Shown piece by piece: positions 9,241-18,377 of a stretch of DNA of 64,000 nt. The notes beneath the pieces were generated by a model. It had not been told where the DNA came from, did no database searches, and was given only the letters and a program-made list of their open reading frames with translations. The number at the start of each line of letters is the position of its first letter. Within the stretch, counting starts at the first letter, position 1. This stretch comes from Candidatus Kapaibacterium sp. Its GTDB lineage: Bacteria; Bacteroidota; Ignavibacteria; Kapaibacteriales; UBA2268. A program made the translations under genes and the position numbers. The stretch covers positions 100,038 through 164,037 of the forward strand of contig JAMLHE010000008.1 of assembly GCA_023957315.1 (NCBI GenBank), written 5' to 3'.

Positions 9241-10602
9241 TTAAGCATCGAAACAATCTATCAAATCGCAAACATTGCCGGCGCCAATAGTCAGAAAAAC
9301 GTCACCGGGCTGAAGAATTTCGAAAATTTCGGCTCTTACTTCGTCCAAAGTTTGTACGAACCGGACATTTTTCTTCCCGCTTTCTATCAGTTTATCAGCA
9401 ATCAATTTACCCGTAACACCTTCTATGGGCTGTTCTCGAGCAGGATAAATTTCAGTTATAATCACTACATCTGCATCATCAAAGGATTCGGCAAATTCGC
9501 GATACATTGCTTGAGTTCTGGTGTAAGTATGTGGTTGGAAAGCCGCTACAACGCGTCTGCCATAAGATTTGGCAGCATTCAGTGTTGCTCTCACTTCCGT
9601 TGGGTGATGGGCATAATCATCAATGACAAGTACTCCACCAAATTCACCTCGTATATCAAATCTTCGGTAAACACCATTGAATGCCTCGAGTGATTGCTTG
9701 ATAATCTCGAAATCAATTCCCATCTTATTAGTAACTGTAATTGCAGCAAGTGCGTTTTTTATGTTGTGAATTCCGGGAACCTTCAGATGGATATTACAAA
9801 TCTCGGTTTCATTGCAAATAAGGTCGAATCGTGCACCACTTGGGCTTTCAACTATGTTTGTCGCACGATAATACGAGTCCTCGCCTATTCCGAAAGTAAC
9901 AGCTTTGCGTTTCAAATCATCCGTTATTTTTTGTACTCCAATATCATCACAACCAAGCACGACAAGACCATAAAATGGAACTTTATTAGCAAACTCTGTA
10001 AAAGTTTTTCTTATGTCTTCAATATCGGCGTAGATGTCAAGATGTTCCGCTTCGATGTTGTTGATAATAGCAATTGTCGGTTGTAATTGCAAAAAAGACC
10101 TGTCGTATTCATCGGCTTCAACGATTGTCCATTCTCCTTTTCCGAGTCGAGCATTTGTACCGCCGAAGTCTCGCAATCTGCCACCTACAATTACAGTCGG
10201 GTCAATACCTGCATTGATAGCAATTAACGCAATCATTGATGTAGTCGTAGTTTTGCCGTGAGTTCCGGCGACAGCTACGCAGTAGTTCAATCTGGAAACT
10301 TCAGCAAGCATTTCGGCACGTCTGATAATAGGTATGCCCATATCGGTAGCATGAACAGTTTCAGGATTTGTAAATGGATTCACAGCGCTCGAATATACCA
10401 CTACTTCAGAGTTTTGAATATTTTCCGATTTATGTCCGATATAAATTTCAGCACCTTTGGAACGAAGTTCGCGAACATTATCTGATTCGTTCATATCCGA
10501 GCCACTAATTGAAAAGCCCTGTTGCAATAATATTTCTGCGATACCGCTCATGCCAATACCGCCAATTCCTACAAAATGAATTCGATTTACGCTTTTAAAC
10601 AT
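9241..10602 (-). CDS. murC: UDP-N-acetylmuramate--L-alanine ligase
   Basis: A 453-aa Mur ligase that adds L-Ala to UDP-MurNAc in the cytoplasm. Seen: the N-terminal Rossmann motif GIGGIGMSGIA (12-22), the ATP loop GTHGKTTTT (from residue 113), and the C-terminal signatures DDYAHHPTEV and FQPHTYTR, all MurC-specific. Length is normal. It is followed by the cysteine-less thioredoxin-like gene on its 5' side (gap 5 nt), so it may be the downstream member of the 12983-9241 unit. Confidence 0.95.
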   Translation of the reverse strand: MFKSVNRIHFVGIGGIGMSGIAEILLQQGFSISGSDMNESDNVRELRSKGAEIYIGHKSENIQNSEVVVYSSAVNPFTNPETVHATDMGIPIIRRAEMLAEVSRLNYCVAVAGTHGKTTTTSMIALIAINAGIDPTVIVGGRLRDFGGTNARLGKGEWTIVEADEYDRSFLQLQPTIAIINNIEAEHLDIYADIEDIRKTFTEFANKVPFYGLVVLGCDDIGVQKITDDLKRKAVTFGIGEDSYYRATNIVESPSGARFDLICNETEICNIHLKVPGIHNIKNALAAITVTNKMGIDFEIIKQSLEAFNGVYRRFDIRGEFGGVLVIDDYAHHPTEVRATLNAAKSYGRRVVAAFQPHTYTRTQAMYREFAESFDDADVVIITEIYPAREQPIEGVTGKLIADKLIESGKKNVRFVQTLDEVRAEIFEILQPGDVFLTIGAGNVCDLIDCFDA

Positions 10603-10607
10603 GATTT

Positions 10608-11480
10608 CTAATTTGATTTTTTTGTGATTTGTTCTACTTTTTCCATGAAAATATCCGGTTTCAGTACGTCATATTCCATGACAAACTTACCGACAAGTTG
10701 CCCATCGGGATTGAGAATGTATAATACCGGACGTGTTGAAAATGTTCGCTTATCGGAAAACATATTGTCTGAAAGCGGCTGATATTCTTTCAAAGGGTCA
10801 TTTTCGTTAGTTGCATCAGCTAAAAAATTAATTTTCTCAAAATCACTTTTATCGTATGACATTGCGACCGCTACTTCATGATTAGCCTTCGCAAAATTGA
10901 AATTCGTGTCATTGTCCATCAATTCGTGTATAAAGAAATTGTCATTCAGATAATTACTGACTAATAGCATAACATATTTTCCGGTTTGCTTTGATGCCGA
11001 TAGGGCATTTTCTAAACTTTGAAGTTTGTTTATTTTCAGTTTCTCCAAATTTTCGAGCATTGATATGAAATTTTCATACGAAGTGCTTGTGGACATGAAT
11101 GACAATATTCTACCTTGATTATCTGCCACAAAATCGAATCTTGATGTGCTGATGCCGAAATCATTCAATAAAGAGGCTTTCTCGTTTAAATCGCCAAGAT
11201 TGAATCTGACAGGGATAAAATCTTTTTGGAGATAATCAGTTACATTCTCATTATTGAATAAAGTTGTATATCGTAGCCTCGAATTTGCGTCCCATCTCGA
11301 ATAAACGTTGACATAAATGAATTTACCTGTTGCAGCAGCTTGCACCTTTGCTTTCTCAAAAGTCAACCATTCAATATCGCTTTTCATTTCGCGAACATAG
11401 AAAAACATTGCTATAATGAACGACACAAGAGAGATTGATAATATAATAAGAAAGTTTTTATCTTTAAGTTGATTAATCAT
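10608..11480 (-). CDS. Membrane-anchored thioredoxin-fold protein without cysteines
   Basis: About 290 aa from the ATG at 11480; a TTG 15 nt upstream is possible but overlaps the previous gene more. One N-terminal anchor (NFLIILSISLVSFIIAMFF) is followed by a thioredoxin-7-like segment (WLTFEKAKVQAAATGKFIYV) in which the usual WCxxC is replaced by RWDANSR. A second similar half begins near LENALSASKQTGKYVML and ends with RPVLYILNPDGQLVGKF. The whole protein contains no cysteine, so it cannot be a redox enzyme of the usual kind; a binding or chaperone role is inferred. It overlaps the ABC permease gene by 8 nt. Confidence 0.6.
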   Translation of the reverse strand: MINQLKDKNFLIILSISLVSFIIAMFFYVREMKSDIEWLTFEKAKVQAAATGKFIYVNVYSRWDANSRLRYTTLFNNENVTDYLQKDFIPVRFNLGDLNEKASLLNDFGISTSRFDFVADNQGRILSFMSTSTSYENFISMLENLEKLKINKLQSLENALSASKQTGKYVMLLVSNYLNDNFFIHELMDNDTNFNFAKANHEVAVAMSYDKSDFEKINFLADATNENDPLKEYQPLSDNMFSDKRTFSTRPVLYILNPDGQLVGKFVMEYDVLKPDIFMEKVEQITKKSN

Positions 11481-12255
11481 TGCCGGACCTGTCAATATTT
11501 ATTAGACTGAAATGCAAGTAGGATAATGCACCAAAAAATGTTAGAGCTGCCATTCCCCAGAAAAAATGCTCGATGGGGAAAGAATCCTTCAAACTGTAGT
11601 AACTTGCTGCGTTGGCAAAGCCATTTGGAAAGAAAAATTCGGTGATAACACCCATAATTGGCGAATCCCAAAAGAAATTTGCAATCACGCCATTGATAAT
11701 TACACTATCGGCAAACATCCATATTGCGAGCAATAGCACATTGAAAAATTTGCTCAAGAAGCATGAAAACCAAATCGCAATGCTTATGAATAGCAAGCCT
11801 TCCATATATGCAAAGAACCAAATTGACAAAACGGAAAATACGTTAAACTCAATTCCCGTAGCAGTAAACGAAAACACAATCAACGGAATCAAGCAAAAGG
11901 CAATAGTGAACAGCAATAGTAATAGTGCAGCGTAAATATATTTTGATGCCAGAACTGTTTGACGTTGAACTGGTCGTGAAAAAACAGTTCTGAACCAAAA
12001 GTTGTTGACATCATTTGCGATGATACCGGGAGTGATGAAGAAAATCGAAAACGGTATCACTATTTTCAAAGCATAAGTGAAAACATCTTTAATCGCAAAA
12101 AAACCTGCTGCTTCGCTATCAAAAAAGCCAAGCCACGAGGGCAACATTGCAATCACAACTCCAAATACGGTTACAAGCGAAAGAATGATTATTTTGGGCA
12201 ATGTAAAGTATCTTTGCAATTCAGCTTTGAGAATTGCTTGTAGTTGAGTTTTCAT
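11473..12255 (-). CDS. ABC-2 type transporter permease
   Basis: A 260-aa polytopic membrane protein with about six hydrophobic segments and the ABC-2 pattern (MKTQLQAILKAELQRYF start, long loop before helix 2, then FRTVFSRPVQRQTVLASKY). It pairs with the ATPase gene just upstream (4-nt overlap), giving a simple two-gene exporter. Similar NosY/Gld-type permeases occur widely in the phylum; the substrate is unknown. No GldG-like third component is visible. Confidence 0.82.
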   Translation of the reverse strand: MKTQLQAILKAELQRYFTLPKIIILSLVTVFGVVIAMLPSWLGFFDSEAAGFFAIKDVFTYALKIVIPFSIFFITPGIIANDVNNFWFRTVFSRPVQRQTVLASKYIYAALLLLLFTIAFCLIPLIVFSFTATGIEFNVFSVLSIWFFAYMEGLLFISIAIWFSCFLSKFFNVLLLAIWMFADSVIINGVIANFFWDSPIMGVITEFFFPNGFANAASYYSLKDSFPIEHFFWGMAALTFFGALSYLHFSLINIDRSGND

Positions 12256-12983
12256 AAAAATCTCCTTTCGGATTCGTATCTTCGGAATGCTTCTTCGATA
12301 AAACCCGGACCTGCTTCAGATGTCAATACGTTGCCTTTCAGTTCGCCGGAATCAATAAAGAGTATTCGGTCTGAGACCTTTTCTACTTCGGTCAAATGGT
12401 GAGAACTAAATAATATCGTCATGCCTGATTTTTTTTGCTCGGAAATAAAATCCCGCAATTCAAAAACAGAGGGTGGGTCAAGTGCTGCAGTTGGTTCATC
12501 GAGAACTACTAATTTGGGATTGCCAATGAACGAGGAAATCAATTCAACTTTTTGCCTCATACCCTTTGATAAACTAACGAGAGATTTATCTGCGGCTTGA
12601 GAAAGTTTGAAATACTCCAACATAGTATAGATTTGCTCATCGTTATTTGTGAATCCTGCTAAAATCGAATTCAAAATCAAAAAATCGAATGTTTTCATAG
12701 TCTTTGAGCGATATTGATTATCGGATTGAAATCCGACAAGTTGCTTGAATCTAAAATCTTGGTTATCAATACCGAAAACAGATACCGACCCGCTATCAGC
12801 AAAATCAAATCCCATGAGTATTCTGATTAGCGTTGTTTTGCCGGCTCCGTTTGGACCTATCAGCCCAACAACTTCGCCGGGATTAATTTCTACGTCAAAA
12901 TCAATTAAAGCACGTGTCGGCATTTTCGATTTTTTATTGAATGTCTTGTTTAATTTAGTGATTTCAATTGCTTTCATTTTCAA
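12252..12983 (-). CDS. ABC transporter ATP-binding protein
   Basis: A 243-aa ABC ATPase with Walker A GPNGAGKT (43-50), Q-loop VGFQSDNQ, signature LSKGMRQK, Walker B LVVLDEPTAALD and switch-histidine region ILFSSHHLTEV. It energises the permease encoded immediately downstream (4-nt overlap). The CcmA-like/NatA-like subfamily is the closest type by pattern. Given the ccm cluster elsewhere, a CcmA role was considered, but the partner permease and location do not support it. Confidence 0.9.
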   Translation of the reverse strand: MKMKAIEITKLNKTFNKKSKMPTRALIDFDVEINPGEVVGLIGPNGAGKTTLIRILMGFDFADSGSVSVFGIDNQDFRFKQLVGFQSDNQYRSKTMKTFDFLILNSILAGFTNNDEQIYTMLEYFKLSQAADKSLVSLSKGMRQKVELISSFIGNPKLVVLDEPTAALDPPSVFELRDFISEQKKSGMTILFSSHHLTEVEKVSDRILFIDSGELKGNVLTSEAGPGFIEEAFRRYESERRFL

Positions 12984-12992
12984 AATTTGTGT

Positions 12993-13784
12993 TTATAAAT
13001 AATATTGAGAACGTCGGTCTGCAAAAATATCATTAAATTCGTTAAAAGATTTGTTTCTTGTCATGATTGGGTCAATTTCGGCAGAAATAATCTCTTCGGT
13101 ATCGGGCTGTGCTTTGCTTAAAACACTACCATTATAAGAGTAAATTTGGCTGCTACCGTTGAATAAAAGTTCCTGTCCGTTCCTGTTTTCAGTACCAATC
13201 CGATTTGCTACCGCCAAATAGACTTTGTTTTCTAAGGCTCTGGCAGGAGTTGCGATATGCCAAACATTGGTAACCAAATTTGAAGGGCAAACGATGAGGT
13301 CTGCACCATTCAAAGCTAAAGTTCGGGAGGCTTCCGGGAATCGCCAATCATAGCAAATCATAGTGCCAATCTTGATTTCCGGCTCAATGCTTTCAATCAC
13401 AAAAAAGCCCTTGTCTCCTTCGTCGAAGATGAATCTTTCTCTGAAAAACAAGTGCGTTTTACGATAGACATTGTTCAATTGCGGATTTGGGAGCAGTATT
13501 GCGGCGGAGTTATACAATTTATTACTACTGATTTCCGGGAAACCGATTACGATAATCTTCTTTACCGTGATTGCAAGATTTTTCAATTCGGTGAAAACTA
13601 AATCTTGAACTGCCAAAGCCATCGCCATTGCCTCATCTCTCGAAACGAAGTCGTAACCGGTCAGACAAAGCTCCGGGAATACGATTACATCAGATTTGAC
13701 TGATTTGACAGCACCCAAAACTCTTGAAAAATTTGCTTCGATTTCGCCAAACTTAGGCTCGAATTGTACTACTGAAATAAACAT
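12993..13784 (-). CDS. Carbon-nitrogen hydrolase (nitrilase superfamily)
   Basis: About 263 aa from the ATG at 13784, the usual family start (MFISVVQFEP); the longer frame would need a TTG at 13808. The catalytic triad is complete: Glu 38 in FPELCLTG, Lys 109 in YRKTHLF and Cys 144 in MICYDWRFPE. Such enzymes cleave amides (omega-amidase, N-carbamoyl or deaminated-glutathione amidase types). The specific substrate is not predictable. It sits 9 nt upstream of the ABC ATPase and may lead that operon. Confidence 0.85.
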   Translation of the reverse strand: MFISVVQFEPKFGEIEANFSRVLGAVKSVKSDVIVFPELCLTGYDFVSRDEAMAMALAVQDLVFTELKNLAITVKKIIVIGFPEISSNKLYNSAAILLPNPQLNNVYRKTHLFFRERFIFDEGDKGFFVIESIEPEIKIGTMICYDWRFPEASRTLALNGADLIVCPSNLVTNVWHIATPARALENKVYLAVANRIGTENRNGQELLFNGSSQIYSYNGSVLSKAQPDTEEIISAEIDPIMTRNKSFNEFNDIFADRRSQYYL

Positions 13785-13920
13785 TTTTGTACTTTTTTGA
13801 TTAATCAAGAAACAAAAATGACAAAAAATATTGAAAGAGCAAAGACGTTATAAAAAAATGCAAAAACTTTATATAATTTTGTGTATTTGGAAAAAAAGTG
13901 TTAAATTGTAGTTGTTAAAA

Positions 13921-13938
13921 GTGTAAAATTTTTTACAC
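13921..13938. promoter_or_regulatory. Palindrome next to the NlpC promoter (possible operator)
   Basis: A perfect inverted repeat, GTGTAAAA-TT-TTTTACAC, ends 2 nt before the -33 box of the promoter at 13941-13976. Outer bases extend the symmetry imperfectly (AAAA on the left, CTTTT on the right). Position and symmetry suggest a dimeric regulator site; the regulator is unknown. Confidence 0.4.
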
Positions 13939-13940
13939 AC

Positions 13941-13976
13941 TTTTGAAAACTGGTAATAATTTTAGAATTATATTTG
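13941..13976 (+). promoter_or_regulatory. Candidate promoter of the NlpC/P60 gene
   Basis: TTTTG (13941-13945) and TATATTTG (13969-13976) match the Bacteroidota -33/-7 elements with 23 nt between them. The start codon follows 62 nt downstream. Pattern match only. Confidence 0.5.
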
Positions 13977-14038
13977 TAATTAAGTATAAACACACTAAAA
14001 CTTAAAAAGTTTCAAAATGAGAATTAAATAGGTGAAAT

Positions 14039-14872
14039 ATGAGATTGAAAACACTGATTAATAAATCAATTGTTCTTACTATAATAGCATTAATAACATT
14101 TATAAGTCTTACAGATGAAGCTTCCGCACGCAAAAGGCGAAAGTACAACCCCAAGCAAACACGCGAACAAGCGATTCAAATAATCAGGTCAAGCTCAGAA
14201 CATCTCTGCGAAATAGCAGGACTCGACCCGATTGTCGAAGAAGCCAACGAAGAGCTCCAAAACGAACTAATGGAACATGCCGAAGACCTTGATTCGGGTG
14301 AAGAAATTGGTGATTTTGGCGAAGACATTGATGAATTGCAAAATGAAGATGATGTAATCGTTGATATAGATTCTTTCAAAATGCTTTGGTTATCGTATAT
14401 TGACGACCATATTCAATCGCCATACATCGAATCCGGTATCAGAAAAGATGAATTGATGGACGAAATCATGGAATGGCTTGGTACTCCCTACAGATTTGGC
14501 GGCACAACTACACGCGCCATTGATTGCTCGGCATTCACACAAAAAATATTCCTATCTTCAGCAAGCATTTTGATTCCTAGAGTTGCCCGTGAACAAGTCA
14601 AAATTGGCAGAAAAATCCCCAGAAATCAACTTGAATTCGGCGACATGGTATTTTTCCATACTTACTCACGCAAATTTGCTTCACACGTTGGCATTTACTT
14701 AGGTGATAATCTTTTCGCTCATGCAAGTTCAAGATTTGGTGTGACTGTATCATCTTTAGAATCTTCTTATTATAAGAAGAATTTCATCGGTGGAAGAAGA
14801 ATTACAGCCAAAGACGTTGCGAATTTGAGCATAAACAAACCCGATGTACTCAACGCAGAAGTTAATCCTTAA
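14039..14872 (+). CDS. Exported NlpC/P60 cell-wall endopeptidase
   Basis: A 277-aa protein with signal peptide (MRLKTLINKSIVLTIIALIT, cleaved after about DEASA), an acidic linker (about 75-110, rich in Glu/Asp) and a C-terminal NlpC/P60 domain. The catalytic Cys is at 163 in AIDCSAFTQ and the His at 216 in SHVGIYLG. It should hydrolyse gamma-D-Glu-diaminopimelate or related cross-links in murein. Monocistronic with its own candidate promoter and palindrome; it converges with mraY 17 nt away. Confidence 0.85.
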   Translation: MRLKTLINKSIVLTIIALITFISLTDEASARKRRKYNPKQTREQAIQIIRSSSEHLCEIAGLDPIVEEANEELQNELMEHAEDLDSGEEIGDFGEDIDELQNEDDVIVDIDSFKMLWLSYIDDHIQSPYIESGIRKDELMDEIMEWLGTPYRFGGTTTRAIDCSAFTQKIFLSSASILIPRVAREQVKIGRKIPRNQLEFGDMVFFHTYSRKFASHVGIYLGDNLFAHASSRFGVTVSSLESSYYKKNFIGGRRITAKDVANLSINKPDVLNAEVNP

Positions 14873-14889
14873 GATTAAGAATCGTCTTA

Positions 14890-16020
14890 TTATCTCACTT
14901 TAAATGTTGTAAGAGTTATAATTGCGAGCATTACCGCAATTATGTAGAATCTTGTTACAATCTTTGATTCGTGCCATCCACTCTTTTCAAAATGATGATG
15001 AATCGGTGCCATCTTAAATAGTCGCTTCCCTTTACCATATTTCTTCTTAGTATATTTGAAATAAGTAACTTGGATAATTACCGATACGGCTTCAGCAAAG
15101 AAAATACCGCCAATAATTGGTAGTAAAAATTCTTTCTTAATCAATATCGCAAGACCACCAATTGCTCCGCCAAGAGCCAAAGAACCCGTATCGCCCATAA
15201 AAACTTGCGCCGGATATGAATTATACCAAAGAAATCCGAGTGCTGCCCCAACTAATGCAACTGCAAAAACAGTCAATTCCCCTGTTTCTCGCAAATATAC
15301 TACATTAAGATATTCAGAAAAACGCACATTTCCCGTTACGTAAGCTATCAAAGCTAATACTAATGCTGCTATTCCCACAGTACCGATAGAAAGCCCATCC
15401 AAGCCATCAGTCAAATTGACTGCGTTAGATGTTGCTGTAAGAATGAAAATCACCATCGGAATATACATGAATTGGAAATTGAAATTGAGATTCTTTTCAA
15501 AGGGAACCGTAGTCAGCGTGTTATACTTATGAAAATCTTGCGAGAACCAATCAGGGCAAAAATATATTACCGAACCGAGTATGATGCCAATTGATACCTG
15601 ACCGATGATTTTATATCTGCCAATCAAACCTTGGGGATATTTTTTAATCACCTTCAAGTAATCATCAATGAACCCTACTATTCCGAGCCAAATTGTTGTC
15701 AGCATTATCATTATTATAAACATATTTGATAAGTCTGCCCAAAGCAAAGTTGGGATGAGAAGTGCCGAAAGGACTATCAATCCGCCCATTGTCGGAGTTC
15801 CGGCTTTGGAGGAGTGATTCCCGACGTTCTGAAGCTCATTTTTGGATTGCTCTCCAATTTGATGCTTAGTCAATTTCCGGAGGATTATCGGTCCAACGAT
15901 GAAGCTGATTAATAGAGCTGTGATGGCTGCCAAAGCAGAACGAAATGTAATATACTGGAATAGACCGAATCCGGGCGGGTCAAAAGTCTTCCAAATCCAA
16001 TCAAACAAATAATAGAGCAT
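14890..16020 (-). CDS. mraY: Phospho-N-acetylmuramoyl-pentapeptide-transferase
   Basis: A 376-aa polytopic enzyme that makes lipid I from UDP-MurNAc-pentapeptide and undecaprenyl phosphate. Diagnostic motifs: SKAGTPTMGG, FIDDYLKV, NAVNLTDGLDGLSIG and MGDTGSLALGGAIG, plus the HHHFEKSGW cytoplasmic loop. About ten membrane helices. Length is a little above E. coli MraY (360 aa). It lies 67 nt downstream of murF in the usual murF-mraY order, but the rest of the dcw cluster is not here. Confidence 0.95.
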   Translation of the reverse strand: MLYYLFDWIWKTFDPPGFGLFQYITFRSALAAITALLISFIVGPIILRKLTKHQIGEQSKNELQNVGNHSSKAGTPTMGGLIVLSALLIPTLLWADLSNMFIIMIMLTTIWLGIVGFIDDYLKVIKKYPQGLIGRYKIIGQVSIGIILGSVIYFCPDWFSQDFHKYNTLTTVPFEKNLNFNFQFMYIPMVIFILTATSNAVNLTDGLDGLSIGTVGIAALVLALIAYVTGNVRFSEYLNVVYLRETGELTVFAVALVGAALGFLWYNSYPAQVFMGDTGSLALGGAIGGLAILIKKEFLLPIIGGIFFAEAVSVIIQVTYFKYTKKKYGKGKRLFKMAPIHHHFEKSGWHESKIVTRFYIIAVMLAIITLTTFKVR

Positions 16021-16087
16021 TAATTAGGTTTTTAGATTTTGAATAAACACTAATTTAAAAATAAATTATCACTTATTGATGCGAAAA

Positions 16088-17488
16088 TTAAATTATATTT
16101 TTTAAATCTGAGATTACTGTTTCGAGTGTGATGCCTCGAGATGCTTTGACGAGCACAATATCACCCGAATTCAAAGTATCTTTAAGTTTTTGGGCTATTT
16201 CACTTTTGCTAAAATGTTGAACATTAGGATACATTTGCGAAAGCTCCGAATATGCTTTTGCAAATTCATCGCCTGTGAGATAGACCAAATCGGCAGATTC
16301 GGATGCAAGTTTGAGAATATCTTTATGCTCCTGTTCAGACCATTGTCCGAGCTCGCGCATGTCACCAAGAACGGCTACCTTTTTGCCATCACCCGGAAAT
16401 TTGGAAAGCGTTGACAAAGCAATAATCATAGATTCGGGGTTTGCGTTGTAGCAATCGTTTATAATTTTAATATCAGAATGCGTTTCAATAGCCATTCTGC
16501 CATAACCATGATAAAGTGGAGCGGTGAATTTTTCTAATGCTGATTTTATCAACTCGAATTCTACTCCGAAATGAATGCCGACAGCTGTTGCACCAATGGC
16601 GTTATAGGCAGAGCCAAGCCCGATAGTCTGCATGTTGACGCTGAATTTTTTGTCGTCATGGTCGAAATCAAGGATTGGTTTCATATCATTATCGAGTATG
16701 ATTGATGCTCTAAGTTCGGCATTTTCATGAGTGCCGAATGTCATGAATTTTTGCAAAACATGCCCGTAAAGTTTCAATCGCGCATCATCATAATTCACAA
16801 AAGCAAATCCTTCCGAACGAACGTGAGCAAAAATATAGGTTTCTTCAAGCTCCACGCCATCTAAATCTAATAGGAATTCAAGATGTTCGCGCCCGATGTT
16901 CGTGATTAATGCGTGTGTTGGTCGGACAATTTCGCCCAAACGATAAATTTCGCCTGATTGATTGGTTCCAAGTTCGAGCACGGCAAGGTCATATGAATTG
17001 TTCAAACTCAATAACATAAGAGGAACGCCGAGCAAATTGTTGTAATTTTCATAAGTACGGAGCACATTATATTTTGTAGCTAACACGTCGGCAATCATCT
17101 CTTTTGTGGTTGTTTTGCCGTTTGAGCCGGTAATAGCCACAATCGGAATATTGAATTTCATTCTATGAAATGATGCTAATTCTGCTAAAACTTCAATATT
17201 ATCTTCGGAAACAATGATTGGTCTGTTGCCGATTTCGATTTGAAGTTCGGACAAGGATTTTTTTTCAACAAAACATACTTCAGCACCGGCTTCTAAAGCT
17301 TTGTCTATCAAGCTATGACTATCTATGTTTTCGCCTTTCAAAGCTACAAAAGCATTTCCTTGCTTGACTGAACGAGTATCTATAGAGACGCCCGTGAACA
17401 ATTTGGATTCATTCAAATTATGAAATTCAGATTTGTCAAGAATAGCTCTAAGCTCTGTAGTTGTGAAAGATGCAGTATTTTCTATCAT
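16088..17488 (-). CDS. murF: UDP-N-acetylmuramoyl-tripeptide--D-alanyl-D-alanine ligase
   Basis: About 466 aa. The ATG at 17488 is chosen because GGAG lies 8 nt upstream (ATGGAGATATT) and the product then starts MIENTASFTTTEL as expected. The open frame continues 71 codons further upstream, but that part overlaps the divergent gene. Motifs: ITGSNGKTTTKEM (ATP loop), NDCYNANPESM and AVLGDMRELG. It completes the pentapeptide with D-Ala-D-Ala, and mraY follows downstream. Confidence 0.93.
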   Translation of the reverse strand: MIENTASFTTTELRAILDKSEFHNLNESKLFTGVSIDTRSVKQGNAFVALKGENIDSHSLIDKALEAGAEVCFVEKKSLSELQIEIGNRPIIVSEDNIEVLAELASFHRMKFNIPIVAITGSNGKTTTKEMIADVLATKYNVLRTYENYNNLLGVPLMLLSLNNSYDLAVLELGTNQSGEIYRLGEIVRPTHALITNIGREHLEFLLDLDGVELEETYIFAHVRSEGFAFVNYDDARLKLYGHVLQKFMTFGTHENAELRASIILDNDMKPILDFDHDDKKFSVNMQTIGLGSAYNAIGATAVGIHFGVEFELIKSALEKFTAPLYHGYGRMAIETHSDIKIINDCYNANPESMIIALSTLSKFPGDGKKVAVLGDMRELGQWSEQEHKDILKLASESADLVYLTGDEFAKAYSELSQMYPNVQHFSKSEIAQKLKDTLNSGDIVLVKASRGITLETVISDLKNII

Positions 17489-17561
17489 AATATCTCCATA
17501 AATTTTTGGAGAATGACGATTGACAGAGTCATTAATTTGTGATTTCTTTGTATTTTTGGAG

Positions 17562-18128
17562 ATGATAAAATATACTGAAATTAGCAATCTTGAACGATTT
17601 TTCGTTGCCTTATTAGTTACAGGTTTTATGATTTGGTTCGGAGGCACAATAATCCGAACAGCTTTAGCATACGATTTATTCGATACAGGTACTATCAGCA
17701 TCCGTCAAGACCTCAGGCAAGACCAAGGAACCGTAGGATACAACATATATTTGTTTGCTCAAGCATCTCTATATACCAATATTGCGTACGCTATCAGTTT
17801 TATTTCCATTATTTTCCTTACAATTCGATTCCGTAAAGTACTCAAGTATCAAGGCTGGCTCTTCATGTCAATAGTATTGTTCTTGCTGAATTTACCAATT
17901 GAGGCATATTATATATTCTTAGATTATCAACTTAGTATTGAGATATTTTTTAGGAATGAATTTGTTTACTATACCTCTCCAATATTCAGAAAACTGTTCT
18001 TAGTCAGATTCGAGAATATAGTTCTGTCAATTTTGAAGGGAATATCATTTATGTCGGCAATCACGATTATAATTTTATGTGTATGGCAACCATTGCGTAA
18101 GGAATATCGTGAAGAACTTGGAAGCTGA
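17562..18128 (+). CDS. Four-helix integral membrane protein, unknown
   Basis: About 188 aa from the ATG at 17562 (MIKYTEISNLERF); earlier in-frame TTG codons at 17520 and 17556 cannot be excluded because GGAG directly abuts the ATG. Four hydrophobic helices, at about residues 14-34, 70-90, 97-117 and 152-174, with short charged loops. No family is recognised. It is divergent from murF and overlaps the next small gene by 20 nt, suggesting coupled expression. Confidence 0.6.
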   Translation: MIKYTEISNLERFFVALLVTGFMIWFGGTIIRTALAYDLFDTGTISIRQDLRQDQGTVGYNIYLFAQASLYTNIAYAISFISIIFLTIRFRKVLKYQGWLFMSIVLFLLNLPIEAYYIFLDYQLSIEIFFRNEFVYYTSPIFRKLFLVRFENIVLSILKGISFMSAITIIILCVWQPLRKEYREELGS

Positions 18129-18375
18129 CGGAAAGTTGGATATGCTTATTGAGCAAGCCAAGAAATTGGGGTTTGCGGTAAGAAAAGAGAGTGGAACTTT
18201 TGAAAGTAGCTTTTGCAATCTAAACAACAAAAAAATCATTCTCATAAATAAAGATGATGATGATGAAAGCATTATCAAATTATTTGTCGAAAATTTTTTA
18301 GAACTTGATTTGAATGATGTATATTTAATGCCGGCTGTGAGAGATTATATTGAAAATTACAAGAGTAAAGAATAA
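18109..18375 (+). CDS. Small conserved-looking cytoplasmic protein, unknown
   Basis: About 88 aa from GTG at 18109 with GGA 8 nt upstream (a TTG at 18118 is an alternative). Sequence is VKNLEADGKLDMLIEQAKKL onward, ending LNDVYLMPAVRDYIENYKSK. Charged, soluble, with no signal peptide; alpha/beta pattern. It is sandwiched in a tight plus-strand unit (20-nt overlap upstream, 2 nt before the TauE-like gene). No function can be offered. Confidence 0.6.
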   Translation: MKNLEADGKLDMLIEQAKKLGFAVRKESGTFESSFCNLNNKKIILINKDDDDESIIKLFVENFLELDLNDVYLMPAVRDYIENYKSKE

Positions 18376-18377
18376 TA

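Noticed and set aside
12252..12983. CcmA assignment for the ABC ATPase
   Set aside because: Its partner permease is not CcmB-like and it is 26 kb from the ccm genes.
17489..17701. Longer N-terminus for MurF
   Set aside because: No family similarity, overlaps the divergent gene, and a ribosome site supports the ATG at 17488.
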